The notes beneath the pieces are model-generated. The model saw only the letters and a program-made list of their open reading frames with translations, made no database searches and was not told the DNA's origin. Below, one piece after another: positions 27,319-36,356 of a DNA stretch of 64,000 bases (the stretch's first letter is position 1; each line of letters opens with the position of its first letter). The stretch lies in the NCBI GenBank assembly GCA_030145625.1, contig JAQYVF010000009.1:1-64000 (forward strand), written 5' to 3'. Made by a program: the position numbers and the translations under genes. This DNA comes from Desulfocapsa sp. Its GTDB lineage: Bacteria > Desulfobacterota > Desulfobulbia > Desulfobulbales > Desulfocapsaceae.

Positions 27319-29289
27319 TTAGTCCTCTAACATCTCCATTTCTCCCTGGGCTGCCTCCCACTTTTCATACCAGTGCTCAAGGCTGCTGACACAGGTATCA
27401 TAGTCACCTGACGTTGCTGTCCAGGCCTCCTGATCCTGATAGAGATCCGGATCAGCCATGCGGGCCTCAAGATCTGTCTTTTGCTCTTCGAGCTTCTCCA
27501 CCTGTTTTTCCGCCTCTTCAGCCTTCTTCTTCCATGGGCCAAATTTGCGGTTGCGTTCCTTGCGCTCTTGTGCTTCCTGCTTTCGTTTTTCCTTACGCGA
27601 CACCTGTGAATGAGGAGTGTCATTTTGGGGCACTGATGAGGAAACACTCTCCTGTTTCTGTGTGCTCTCATGCACTGCTGCTTCGGCCTCAATTTTTTGT
27701 AAATAGTCGCTTATATTTCCCTCGTACACTGCAACCCTGCCCTCCTTCACCTCCACCACCTTATTGACAAAACTGTCAAGGAAGTAACGGTTATGAGAAA
27801 CCACTAGAAGAAACCCGTCATACTGGGCCATGGCCTCCTGCAGCACCTCCTGAGAGCTCATGTCCAGATGGTTGGTGGGTTCGTCCAGGAGCATGCAGTT
27901 GGCTGGCGTGGCAATCATCTTGGCCAGGGCCAATCGACTCTTTTCCCCTCCGGAGAGGACCGAGACCTTTTTATCCACCTCTTCCCCACGGAAGAGGAAG
28001 GCACCGAGCAGAGAACGTATCCGAGTGATAGGCATATCCTTGACAGAAAGAGACAGAGTCTCCAGGGCAGTGAGAGATGGTGAGAGCTCCTGGGCCTGAT
28101 GCTGCCCGAAATAGGAGAGATGGACATTGTGCCCCAGCTTCACCTCACCTGAATCCATAGCAATGGCACCGCTGACAATCTTGAGCAGGGTCGATTTTCC
28201 AGCCCCATTGACACCAACCATTGCCACCTTGTCGCCACGCTGGAACTGAAAGCTCACATCTTTAAACACATCCTTTCCGGCAAATGCCTTGCACAGACGC
28301 TCTACCTGCAGCACATCCCTGCCCGAGGCCGGAGCCGGTGGAAAGCTGAAACGGATCTGCCTGTCCTCATCCCCAATTTCGATCAAATCCATCTTTTCCA
28401 ACTGCTTGACTCGGCTCTGCACCTGTTTAGCCTTAGTGGATTTTGAGCGAAACCGATCGACAAAACGCATGGTCTGCTTGATCTGTGCCTGCTGATTGTC
28501 ATAAGCAGCCTTCTCGATGGTTCGACGTTCTGCCTTCTCCTTCTCATAGTAGGAGTAGTTGCCCTTATAAATCGACAACCTGCCCAGACTCAACTCCCAG
28601 GTTGATGTGGTCACCTTATCGAGAAACATCCTGTCATGGGAAATAATGACCATGGCCCCCTTGTAGGAACGGAGAAAATCCTCCACCCAGGTGAGCGAGC
28701 TGAGATCCAGATGATTGGTGGGTTCGTCGAGGAGGAGAAGCGAGGGCGCGGCCAGCAGCATCTTGGCCAGCATCAGACGCATAATCCAGCCTCCGGAAAA
28801 AGAAGAGGCCGGTTTGTCCATATCCTCCTGATGAAAGCCCAGGCCCAACAGGATTTTTTCAATCCGGGCCCGCATGGTATATATGCCGCTTCCCTCCAGC
28901 CGATGCTGAATCTCACCCTGCCGCTGCAGCATCTGGGTAAACTCTTCCGACTGATGATCCACCAAAGCAAGATCCTGGTGAAGGCGATCTGCCTCCCTTT
29001 GCAGCTCCAGCAACTCTGCAAAGGCACTCTCCGCTTCTTCATACAAGGTCTGACCGGACACCAGAGCGCTGGACTCCTGGGGAAGATAGGCCACGGTGAA
29101 ATACTTTGCCCGGTTGAGAACCCCGTCATCACAGGTACTGACCCCTGCCATAATTTTAAGCAGAGTTGATTTCCCTGCTCCGTTGACCCCCATAAGGCCG
29201 ATACGATTTCCCTCATGAACCTGAATCGAAAGATCTTTAAACAGGTGTTTTTCTCCGTAACGAATATCCAGGTGATTAAGCGATAACAT
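27319..29289 (-). CDS. ABC-F family ATPase
   Basis: A 656-residue soluble protein with two ABC ATPase domains and no membrane segment. The first has GVNGAGKSTLLKIMAGV and LLLLDEPTNHLDLSSL. The second has a further GVNGAGKSTLLK, LSGGEKSRLALAKMI and CMLLDEPTNHLDMSS. Between them is the ABC-F linker (KQVQSRVKQLEKMDLIE). The C-terminal about 120 residues are a charged coiled coil like that of Uup/YheS. Members act on the ribosome to resolve stalled translation or give antibiotic protection; Uup-like versions also bind branched DNA. It overlaps the upstream radical SAM gene by 14 bp. Confidence 0.92.
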   Translation of the reverse strand: MLSLNHLDIRYGEKHLFKDLSIQVHEGNRIGLMGVNGAGKSTLLKIMAGVSTCDDGVLNRAKYFTVAYLPQESSALVSGQTLYEEAESAFAELLELQREADRLHQDLALVDHQSEEFTQMLQRQGEIQHRLEGSGIYTMRARIEKILLGLGFHQEDMDKPASSFSGGWIMRLMLAKMLLAAPSLLLLDEPTNHLDLSSLTWVEDFLRSYKGAMVIISHDRMFLDKVTTSTWELSLGRLSIYKGNYSYYEKEKAERRTIEKAAYDNQQAQIKQTMRFVDRFRSKSTKAKQVQSRVKQLEKMDLIEIGDEDRQIRFSFPPAPASGRDVLQVERLCKAFAGKDVFKDVSFQFQRGDKVAMVGVNGAGKSTLLKIVSGAIAMDSGEVKLGHNVHLSYFGQHQAQELSPSLTALETLSLSVKDMPITRIRSLLGAFLFRGEEVDKKVSVLSGGEKSRLALAKMIATPANCMLLDEPTNHLDMSSQEVLQEAMAQYDGFLLVVSHNRYFLDSFVNKVVEVKEGRVAVYEGNISDYLQKIEAEAAVHESTQKQESVSSSVPQNDTPHSQVSRKEKRKQEAQERKERNRKFGPWKKKAEEAEKQVEKLEEQKTDLEARMADPDLYQDQEAWTATSGDYDTCVSSLEHWYEKWEAAQGEMEMLED

Positions 29290-30283
29290 ATTTCATTGTA
29301 CCCCGTTGCATGGTTGTATCCGTTTTCAGATCCATTCGTTCTTGAAGCCCCAGCTCCTGCAGGCGTTTCATGTTTATCCGTTTCGGGCCGACAAAGGCAG
29401 AAAGATCCCGATCCGAGATATCCAGTCGAAGCCGACTTTCCGGCGGACAGGAGACAAGCAACCTGCGCACACGCCTGAACCAGTGTCTGGCTGCCACCAA
29501 TTCTCCAAATGATGGATGATAGGGACCTGCCAAAAGTTCTTTTTCAAGTGATGTTGAAGCCTGCAATCCCATCCGCATTATTGCAATCCCGGCCTGATCC
29601 AGCATCTCTTTAGCCCGACAGCAAAGAGCAATTGCCCGATTCATGGTCATGGGGTGATACACACCCCGACGATACTGTTCAGCCAGGCCGGAACCGTCAA
29701 TAACCAGTGTAGGATAGAGTCGGACAAAGGCGGGTTCGAGTTCTACCACCTGCCTCAAAGTCCTCAAAAAGGAGATGCTTGTCTCCATGGGAAGACCCGG
29801 CATCAGTTGAATCCCAAGCTGCAGACCTTTTTCTTTCACGATCCGGACAGCCCGTATTGAATCTTCACTGCTGTGTCCCCGCTCTGCTGCCAGCAACACA
29901 CGGTCATCCAGGGATTGCACACCAAGCTCCACTGTCTTGACCCCATTCTTCAACAAAAAATCACAAACATTCTCATCGACACAATCGGGCCGGGTGGAGA
30001 GCCTGACAGACCCCACCTCCCCCGCCTGCAAAAACGGCTGAACAGCACCCAGCAATGTCTCCTGGCGAGCCAAGGAAAGGCAGGTAAAGGAACCTCCGTA
30101 AAAGGCCACCTGCACCTCACTATAACGACGGGAATAACCGAGCCATTCTGTGATGGTCTGCCGAACCAGGGCTGCATCGTCTTTTTCCTGCCCTTGCATA
30201 CCACTGATAGAAAGCTGATTACAGAAAAGGCAGTGGCAGGGGCAACCCTGATGAGGAATAAAAACAGGAATAACAAGAATCAT
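29276..30283 (-). CDS. radical SAM protein, Elp3-like
   Basis: A 335-residue protein with the radical SAM cluster motif right at the N-terminus: HQGCPCHCLFCNQL, giving C14-x3-C18-x2-C21. Further Elp3/MiaB-like features are VAFYGGSFTCL, VRLSTRPDCVDENV, VKTVELGVQSLDDRVL and LGIQLMPGLPMET. The acetyltransferase half of true Elp3 is absent. This type is widespread in desulfobacteria and clostridia as an uncharacterised oxidoreductase, and the substrate is unknown. It lies 113 bp after RNase III and overlaps the ABC-F gene, suggesting a translation/RNA-linked operon rnc-rSAM-abcF. Confidence 0.85.
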   Translation of the reverse strand: MILVIPVFIPHQGCPCHCLFCNQLSISGMQGQEKDDAALVRQTITEWLGYSRRYSEVQVAFYGGSFTCLSLARQETLLGAVQPFLQAGEVGSVRLSTRPDCVDENVCDFLLKNGVKTVELGVQSLDDRVLLAAERGHSSEDSIRAVRIVKEKGLQLGIQLMPGLPMETSISFLRTLRQVVELEPAFVRLYPTLVIDGSGLAEQYRRGVYHPMTMNRAIALCCRAKEMLDQAGIAIMRMGLQASTSLEKELLAGPYHPSFGELVAARHWFRRVRRLLVSCPPESRLRLDISDRDLSAFVGPKRINMKRLQELGLQERMDLKTDTTMQRGTMKYVIA

Positions 30284-30396
30284 ATACGATATCTTTTCAG
30301 CTAGTTAAACTACAGGCTGAAAGAAACACAGGTTACAGGTCAAAACACAATCCCGCAAGATCCGTTCAGCCTTCGGCCTCCAGTCTCTCGCCTCTC

Positions 30397-31140
30397 TTAC
30401 TCTGAAAACTGAGCCACCACATCATCCAGTTCATTAAGAGTTGCCGCTGCCGCCCTCTGCTCCGCCTCTTTCTTCGATCCGGCAACACCGGTGCCAAGCG
30501 GAGTATCACGGAACAGAACCGAGACAGTGAAAATCTTCTGATGGGAAGGCCCCTCTTCCAAATCAAGTCGATAGGAAGGGGCTTCATTGAATTTCTCCTG
30601 CAATGCCTCCTGCAGCCTGCTCTTCGCATCTGCCATCAGCAGCTCTTCCTTTTTGGCATCAATGGCCGGAATAAAAAAACGAGCAATAATCGCTTCCACG
30701 GTGACATAATCACTATCTTCAAAGATCGCCCCTATCAGTGCCTCATAGGCACAGGAGAGAATAGACGACTTCTTCCGGCCATTGGAGGAATCTTCCCCTT
30801 TTCCCAGACAGAGATAATCACCCAACTGGATGTTCCGGGCCATGGTTGCCAGATGAGTCTCATTGACCAGCGAAGAGCGCAGTCGGGTCAACTCACCTTC
30901 CCGCATGTCTCGAAATTGTCTGCACAGGGTGTGTCCTATGACCAGATCAAGAACTGCATCGCCAAGGAATTCTAAAATTTCATTGTTTTTATCGATCCGG
31001 GCCTGTTCAAAAGCAAAGGAAGAGTGAATCAGAGCTTTTTGCAACAGGCGCAGATCGGTAAAACGATAACCAAGGACCTGTTCCAACACCGCCAGGTCTT
31101 CCTTGTTTCGTTGTACCAGTGAATCAATATCCATCACCAT
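30397..31140 (-). CDS. rnc: ribonuclease III
   Basis: A 247-residue double-strand-specific endoribonuclease that processes rRNA and mRNA. The catalytic domain has the signature NNEILEFLGDAVLDLVIG, and the C-terminal dsRNA-binding domain ends with GVAGSKKEAEQRAAAATLNEL. The frame stays open upstream into the tRNA-Cys gene, so the start must lie inside. AAGGGGAAA precedes the ATG at 31,140, and a second ATG six bases later is equally possible. Both give the usual length of 230-250 residues. It is divergent from tRNA-Cys and heads the rnc-radical SAM-ABC-F unit. Confidence 0.94.
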   Translation of the reverse strand: MVMDIDSLVQRNKEDLAVLEQVLGYRFTDLRLLQKALIHSSFAFEQARIDKNNEILEFLGDAVLDLVIGHTLCRQFRDMREGELTRLRSSLVNETHLATMARNIQLGDYLCLGKGEDSSNGRKKSSILSCAYEALIGAIFEDSDYVTVEAIIARFFIPAIDAKKEELLMADAKSRLQEALQEKFNEAPSYRLDLEEGPSHQKIFTVSVLFRDTPLGTGVAGSKKEAEQRAAAATLNELDDVVAQFSE

Positions 31141-31202
31141 TTTCCCCTTGTGAAAAAAACAAACTATGGTATAAAGTTGTTCGTGCCTATCAGGCACCTT
31201 CC

Positions 31203-31278
31203 GGCGGCGTAGCCAAGCGGCTAAGGCACTGGTCTGCAAAACCATGATTCAGCGGTTCAAATCCGCTCGCCGCCTCCA
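31203..31278 (+). tRNA. tRNA-Cys (GCA)
   Basis: A complete cloverleaf: acceptor GGCGGCG/CGCCGCC, D arm AGCC..GGCT, anticodon stem TGGT/ACCA with loop CTGCAAA (anticodon GCA), T arm AGCGG-TTCAAAT-CCGCT, discriminator T and encoded CCA. The U73 discriminator and GCA anticodon both fit cysteine. Confidence 0.95.
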
Positions 31279-31286
31279 GCACTTTC

Positions 31287-31325
31287 AAGGCGATAACCAT
31301 ACAACCGGTTATCGCCTTTTTTTTA
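31287..31325 (+). terminator. terminator of tRNA-Cys
   Basis: AAGGCGATAACC pairs perfectly with GGTTATCGCCTT around an 8-base loop, followed by a T-run. It starts nine bases after the tRNA CCA end. Confidence 0.9.
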
Positions 31326-31333
31326 TGCTTTAG

Positions 31334-31472
31334 GGTACCTTGAAAAATTAGATCTTTTGTTCAAAATCGAGGAACAGACAAAAAACAAGCGCAGCATATA
31401 GTTGATATGTGAGCATTATTTTTTTGGCTGTAACGAAGAGCTTGGGCAAAAAGGCAATTTTTCGGGGTGGCC
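31334..31472 (+). repeat. palindromic MITE-like element, copy 3 (divergent)
   Basis: A 139-bp copy running from GGTACCTTGAAAAATTAG to GGGGTGGCC. The middle third is more diverged than in the other copies. The flanking pentamers TTTAG and TTCAC no longer match well, consistent with an older insertion. It sits just after the tRNA-Cys terminator. Confidence 0.8.
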
Positions 31473-31478
31473 TTCACA

Positions 31479-31510
31479 TAAAAAAGGGGGCAGGCTTAGC
31501 CCCTACCCCC
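31479..31510 (-). terminator. terminator of glycogen phosphorylase
   Basis: On the minus strand, GGGGGTAGGGGC pairs imperfectly with GCCTGCCCCC, followed by six T. It is located 65 bp after the glgP stop. Confidence 0.65.
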
Positions 31511-31575
31511 TCTAAAAGAAGTCTTATAGCACAAAACGTGCTTTCCAGCACCTTTTTCCTTTTCCACCTATCAGA

Positions 31576-34083
31576 TCAGGAAAGCTTCTCCACCGGAATT
31601 CCCCATATTTCTTCGGCATACTGACGAATGGTCCGATCTGTGGAGAATTTTCCCATCTTCGCCACATTGCGTATGGCCATACGCGTCCACTGCTCCTGAT
31701 CTTTAAAGGCCTCACCCACCCGCTGCTGGCAATCCAGATACGATTCAAAATCGCGCAACAGGAGATAGGGGTCATGGGGATTCATCAGACTCTCCACCAG
31801 GGGCATGAACAGCTCTTTATTACCGCGGCTGAAAGCACCGTTACGCAGACTTTCCATCACTTCTGCTACCACAGGATTTTCATCGCAGATAAGCTGCGGC
31901 GAACGACTGATATTCAGACGTTCATACTCTGCCTCTTCTGCCGTCATGCCGAAGATGAAAATATTTTCCTCGCCCACCTCTTCTAGAATCTCGATGTTGG
32001 CACCATCTAAGGTACCGATAGTAAGCGCACCATTTAAGGAAAATTTCATATTGCCAGTACCCGATGCCTCGGTACCTGCGGTGGAGATCTGTTCAGAGAG
32101 ATCTGCCGCCGGCATGATCACCTCGGCCTGGGAGACATTATAGTTTGGCAGAAAGACCACTCGCAGCCGTTTCCCGATCCGAGGATCATTGTTAATCACA
32201 TCAGCCACTGAGTTGATCAGCTTGATAATGAGCTTGGCTATCCAATAGGAAGGTGCCGCCTTACCGGCAAAAATCACTACGCGTGGTGCCAGATCCCGCT
32301 CCGGATGCTGAATCATCTGGTGATAGAGACTGATAATATGCAGGCAATTGAGCAGCTGTCTTTTGTACTCATGGATTCGCTTCACCTGCACATCAAACAT
32401 GGCGTCAGGGTCAACATCCACACCGCAAAGCTCATTTATGAGCATGGCCAGTCGCTTCTTATTTTTCAGCTTGACCTCCCGCCACTTCCGGCAAAATTTC
32501 TTGTCGGCAGCCAGGGGGAGCAGACCGCGCAACTGATCCAGATCCGTGACCCAGTCAGAACCGATATGGCTGCTGATCAGTTTGGCCAATCCCGGATTGG
32601 CGAGAAGCAGCCAGCGTCTGGGGGTAATTCCGTTGGTCTTGGAATTGAATTTATCGGGATAAAATTCATTGAAAGTGGGAAATATATTTTCTTTCAACAA
32701 CTTGGCATGAAGCTCTGCTACACCATTGACCGAATGACTGCCGATGATGGCCAGGTGGGCCATACGGATCTTTTTTCCATCCCCACTCTCTTCAATGATG
32801 GACATAGTCTGCAAACGATTCATATCACCGGGGTACTGCATTTTGACAGTATCGAGAAACCGTTGATTGATTTCATAGATAATCTGCAGGTGACGGGGCA
32901 GGACCCTTTCCATCATCTCCACAGTCCATTTCTCAAGCGCCTCGGGCATCAGGGTATGATTGGTATAAGCAAAGGTGTGGGTACAGATATCCCAGGCCTT
33001 TTCCCAGGTCAGTCCCTCCTCGTCCAGAAGCAGACGCATGAGCTCGGGAATGGCAATGGCCGGATGGGTATCATTGAGTTGAACCACTATCCGCTCACTG
33101 AATTTATTAAAATCGTGATGCTTTTTCTTGTAGCGACGCATAATATCCTGGAAAGTGGCTGCCACAAAAAAGTACTGCTGTTTCAAGCGCAGTTCCTGCC
33201 CTGCCAGGTTATGATCTGGTGGATAAAGGACCTTTGAGATGGTCTCGGAACTCACCTTGGACTGTACGGCACCGATATAGTCACCACGGCTGAAGTAACT
33301 GAGATCGAGTTCACGGGATGCCCGGGCCGTCCATAAGCGCATGTTGATGACATGGTCATTTTCAAATCCAGGCACCAGGATATCGCAGGGCATGGCCATG
33401 ACATCAGCGGTATCTATCCATCGTACCCGGTAACGCCCTTCAGCATCCAGATAGGTGGAGACACGGCCGTAAAAATGGACTGGAAAGACAGGGAGTTTTC
33501 GATCAAACTCCCAAGGCGTCCCATAGCGCAGCCAGTTATCCGGACTCTCCACCTGATAACCATCGATCAGTTGCTGATAAAACAGACCATACTCATAGCG
33601 GATTCCATAGCCATATGCCGGAATTTTAAGAGTAGCAATGGAGTCCATAAAACAGGCGGCAAGACGGCCAAGGCCACCGTTGCCAAGGGCGGCATCTTCT
33701 TCCTCTTCAGCCAGGATACTCAGATCATAGCCCAGCTCTTCCACTGCATCTTTTACCTGATCATAAATTCCCAGGTTGATGATTGCGTTGCTCAATGAGC
33801 GACCGATCAAAAACTCCAGCGAGAGATAATAAACCCGCTTCTTTTCTTTGTCATAATAGGCCTTCTGTGTATCAATCCACTTCTCGGTCATGATGTCACG
33901 AAGTGTATAGGCCAGTGCCTTGTAGATATCACTCTTCCCGGCCCGCTCCGGATCACGTCCTTGAAAACTCATCACATGGTGGAGAATATTTTTTTTCAGC
34001 GAATCCACCGTGGTCGGACACATTTCCGACGGCAGCATTTTACTTTCAATCTTGCACTGCTTTGCTCTTTTGGGGGGGGACAT
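31576..34083 (-). CDS. glgP: glycogen/alpha-glucan phosphorylase
   Basis: An 835-residue PLP enzyme that releases glucose-1-phosphate from glycogen or maltodextrin. Family landmarks: YLSLEFLIGRSLSNAI, EDAALGNGGLGRLAACFMDS, the active-site stretch NDTHPAIAIPELMRLL, NGITPRRWLL, VKRIHEYKRQLLN and the PLP-lysine motif EASGTGNMKFSLNGALT. The length is normal. The ATG at 34,083 has AGGTGAG at good spacing; a GTG nine bases earlier is less likely. The promoter region directly upstream is occupied by a palindromic element ending 35 bp before the start. The gene stands alone, suggesting stored glycogen is used as carbon reserve. Confidence 0.96.
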   Translation of the reverse strand: MSPPKRAKQCKIESKMLPSEMCPTTVDSLKKNILHHVMSFQGRDPERAGKSDIYKALAYTLRDIMTEKWIDTQKAYYDKEKKRVYYLSLEFLIGRSLSNAIINLGIYDQVKDAVEELGYDLSILAEEEEDAALGNGGLGRLAACFMDSIATLKIPAYGYGIRYEYGLFYQQLIDGYQVESPDNWLRYGTPWEFDRKLPVFPVHFYGRVSTYLDAEGRYRVRWIDTADVMAMPCDILVPGFENDHVINMRLWTARASRELDLSYFSRGDYIGAVQSKVSSETISKVLYPPDHNLAGQELRLKQQYFFVAATFQDIMRRYKKKHHDFNKFSERIVVQLNDTHPAIAIPELMRLLLDEEGLTWEKAWDICTHTFAYTNHTLMPEALEKWTVEMMERVLPRHLQIIYEINQRFLDTVKMQYPGDMNRLQTMSIIEESGDGKKIRMAHLAIIGSHSVNGVAELHAKLLKENIFPTFNEFYPDKFNSKTNGITPRRWLLLANPGLAKLISSHIGSDWVTDLDQLRGLLPLAADKKFCRKWREVKLKNKKRLAMLINELCGVDVDPDAMFDVQVKRIHEYKRQLLNCLHIISLYHQMIQHPERDLAPRVVIFAGKAAPSYWIAKLIIKLINSVADVINNDPRIGKRLRVVFLPNYNVSQAEVIMPAADLSEQISTAGTEASGTGNMKFSLNGALTIGTLDGANIEILEEVGEENIFIFGMTAEEAEYERLNISRSPQLICDENPVVAEVMESLRNGAFSRGNKELFMPLVESLMNPHDPYLLLRDFESYLDCQQRVGEAFKDQEQWTRMAIRNVAKMGKFSTDRTIRQYAEEIWGIPVEKLS

Positions 34084-34117
34084 TGTACTCACCTGTATCT
34101 ATCATTTATGATTCTAG

Positions 34118-34257
34118 GGTACCTTGAAAAATTAGAATTTTCGTTCAAAATCGAGGCATGAGAAAAATTTTACCGCAGACATATATTTGATATTGCGAGG
34201 ATAAAATTTTCCTCATAACGAAGAGTTTGGGGGAAAAAACAATTTTGCACGGTAGCC
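34118..34257 (+). repeat. 140-bp palindromic MITE-like element, copy 4
   Basis: A full-length copy running from GGTACCTTGAAAAATTAG to CACGGTAGCC, with exact 5-bp direct repeats TCTAG at 34,113-34,117 and 34,258-34,262. It occupies the immediate upstream region of glgP. Confidence 0.9.
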
Positions 34258-34262
34258 TCTAG

Positions 34263-34649
34263 ATGTTACCAGCCACATACAACACTACAGCGACCAACGA
34301 ACAGCAGTTTCTCTACATTTCCAAAACCTTATATAGATGCTACCAAATCCTCAGAAAAAAAGGAAAAAAAATATCCCCCCTATCCACACCTCCTCGCCCC
34401 TGTCAGGGCCTGATCTCTTTTACAGCCCAGTACAGAATCGATTTGACAGAGGCGTAATCCTGGCTATACTTTCTGTGAGCAGTTATTTGCATAAAAGATA
34501 TTTTTTAGTGGATAGGTGTTGAGTATCCCCTTTAGAAAAATTTTATGCTACAATGTAGCCCAAACAAACAATTATAGCACGGCGGGGAACCGAATCAACA
34601 CGCCCTCCTATGCATGCGACGGCTTAACAGAGAAAAAGGATAACAGAAG
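34263..34649. other. intergenic upstream of TPR-cysE
   Basis: A 387-bp AT-rich region with no recognised gene or strong hairpin. It must hold promoters for the TPR-cysE pair and possibly for glgP beyond the repeat. Confidence 0.4.
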
Positions 34650-35291
34650 ATGACAGAAAAGAGTGGCTTGGTCAAAAAAGAGACATTAATTTATGCTCTG
34701 CTTATCGGTTTTGTGGCAGGATTTATCAGTGGGGCAATATTTGCCGTATACAAACTAAGCCCCAGCACCTCATCCCAACAAGTTTCAGAGACAATACCCA
34801 ACATCAACACATCATCCCAACTGAACAACCAGCAGAAAGAGGCCATAGCCAACCTGGAAGCCGAGGTTACGGCAAACGCAGACAACGTGGAGGCCTGGAC
34901 CAGACTTGGCCACCTTTACTATGACACCGAGCAACCAGACAAGGCCATTGCAGCCTATACGCACTCTCTTGCCCTGCAGCCAAACAATCCGGATGTCTGG
35001 ACGGATATGGGAGTCATGTACCGAAGGAATAAACAACCTGACAAGGCCATAGAATCTTTTGAAAAGGCCTACTCCATCCAACCAGGCCACGAACCCTCAC
35101 GCCTGAACAAAGGAATCGTCCTGCTCTATGACTTTGACAAACCCCTGGAAGCCATTGCTGCCTGGGAAGAGCTCCTGGCAATCAATCCCCAGGCAAAACT
35201 AAACAGCGGCATGGCGTTACAACAGGCGGTGGAGGAAATAAAGAAAGAACTCGCCACCATGACACCTGCTGAAGCACAGGAACAAAAATGA
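34650..35291 (+). CDS. membrane-anchored TPR protein (NrfG/CcmH-like)
   Basis: A 213-residue protein with one N-terminal membrane helix (about 13-33, LIYALLIGFVAGFISGAIF) and at least three tetratricopeptide repeats: NVEAWTRLGHLYYDTEQPDKAIAAY, PDVWTDMGVMYRRNKQPDKA and EPSRLNKGIVLLYDFDKPLEAI. Similar proteins serve as scaffolds, for example in cytochrome c maturation, but nothing ties this one to that task. It overlaps cysE by four bases (ATGA), so it is translationally coupled to cysteine biosynthesis, an uncommon pairing. Confidence 0.82.
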   Translation: MTEKSGLVKKETLIYALLIGFVAGFISGAIFAVYKLSPSTSSQQVSETIPNINTSSQLNNQQKEAIANLEAEVTANADNVEAWTRLGHLYYDTEQPDKAIAAYTHSLALQPNNPDVWTDMGVMYRRNKQPDKAIESFEKAYSIQPGHEPSRLNKGIVLLYDFDKPLEAIAAWEELLAINPQAKLNSGMALQQAVEEIKKELATMTPAEAQEQK

Positions 35292-36256
35292 CAGCCGATA
35301 TTAATATCCCGGAACACTGCGATCATGAGACTTTCAGCTCCGCCTGCCTTCATGACAAGGTGCCACCAGTGGTCAAAACCCTGGTGGCCGCCTGGCAGAC
35401 CGAAGACTGTTTCGACCATGTGGGCCCTGTCCCCATCCCGTCGCACAAATCAATAATCGACATCATCTACCAGGTACGGCAGATCCTTTATCCCGGATAT
35501 TTCACCAAGACCAAACTACACGCCTCCAATCTCGAATACTATCTGGGAAAAGAGACAACAGAACTCTACGAGCGACTGACCAATGAAATCATCATGGCCA
35601 TTCGTCATGATTGCCGTCGGAGCAACCAGCCATGCACTCAATGTGAAGAACGCGGCCACCGCATGGCGCTCTCCTTTATCGAAACCCTGCCCGGAATTTC
35701 TGCTCTGCTCTCCACCGATATCCGGGCAACACTGGCCGGAGACCCTGCCACCGCAAGTTCCGACGAGGTCATCTTCTGCTATCCCGGCCTGCTGGCCACC
35801 TCCATCTACCGAATGGCCCATGAACTCTACCTCCTGAAGGTCCCCATCATCCCCCGCATCATGACCGAACACGCCCACAGTCTCACCGGGATCGACATCC
35901 ACCCGGGTGCCTCCATCGGGCCGGGATTCTTCATCGACCATGGCACCGGCGTCGTCATCGGCGAAACCACCTTGATTGGGGCCAATGTCCGCATCTACCA
36001 GGGCGTAACCCTAGGCGCCCTGTCCCTTCCCAAAGATGCCGGCAAGACACTGCAGCATGTCAAACGCCATCCCACCATAGAAGATGATGTGATCATTTAC
36101 GCCAACACCACCATCCTCGGCGGCAACACAAAAATCGGAGCACGATCAGTAATAGGAGGAAATATCTGGCTGACCGAAAGTGTTCCCTCCGACACCAGGG
36201 TCATACTCAAACGACCGGAGCTCATCTATTCCGGAAGAAAAGGCGGGACATCGTGA
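35288..36256 (+). CDS. cysE: serine O-acetyltransferase
   Basis: A 322-residue enzyme that makes O-acetylserine from serine and acetyl-CoA. The C-terminal left-handed beta-helix is evident from hexapeptide repeats: TGIDIHPGASIGPGFFIDHGTG, IGETTLIGANVRIYQGVTLG, and the late GGNTKIGARSVIGG. The catalytic-type residues DIHPGA and DHGTG are present. The N-terminal helical domain is longer than in E. coli CysE (273 residues), as in the SrpH/EpsC-like group. It is followed by cysM 100 bp downstream, so the two steps of cysteine synthesis are adjacent. Confidence 0.93.
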   Translation: MTADINIPEHCDHETFSSACLHDKVPPVVKTLVAAWQTEDCFDHVGPVPIPSHKSIIDIIYQVRQILYPGYFTKTKLHASNLEYYLGKETTELYERLTNEIIMAIRHDCRRSNQPCTQCEERGHRMALSFIETLPGISALLSTDIRATLAGDPATASSDEVIFCYPGLLATSIYRMAHELYLLKVPIIPRIMTEHAHSLTGIDIHPGASIGPGFFIDHGTGVVIGETTLIGANVRIYQGVTLGALSLPKDAGKTLQHVKRHPTIEDDVIIYANTTILGGNTKIGARSVIGGNIWLTESVPSDTRVILKRPELIYSGRKGGTS

Positions 36257-36303
36257 ATCGGCTTTGCCGGAGTTGAAAGTGGCACGTTAAAAGAGTACAG
36301 AAG

Positions 36304-36324
36304 ACTCCGCTTCGCGGAGTTTCA
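36304..36324 (+). terminator. small hairpin between cysE and cysM
   Basis: ACTCCGC and GCGGAGT form a 7-bp stem with a TTC loop, followed by TTTC. The T-run is short, so it is at most a weak attenuator between cysE and cysM. Confidence 0.4.
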
Positions 36325-36356
36325 AACCTGATTCTTCAGCAAAGGAGCCTTTGCCC

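Noticed and set aside
31141-31245. N-terminal extension of RNase III
   Set aside because: It would run into the divergent tRNA-Cys gene and has no ribosome site; RNase III has normal length from 31,140.
32305-33237. 310-codon plus-strand open frame
   Set aside because: Lies entirely opposite glgP and reads as low-similarity antisense sequence.
11700-34161. Recurring C-terminal peptide (YLEKLxFxFKIEA) in several small plus-strand frames
   Set aside because: It comes from the 140-bp palindromic element read in one frame, not from real proteins.
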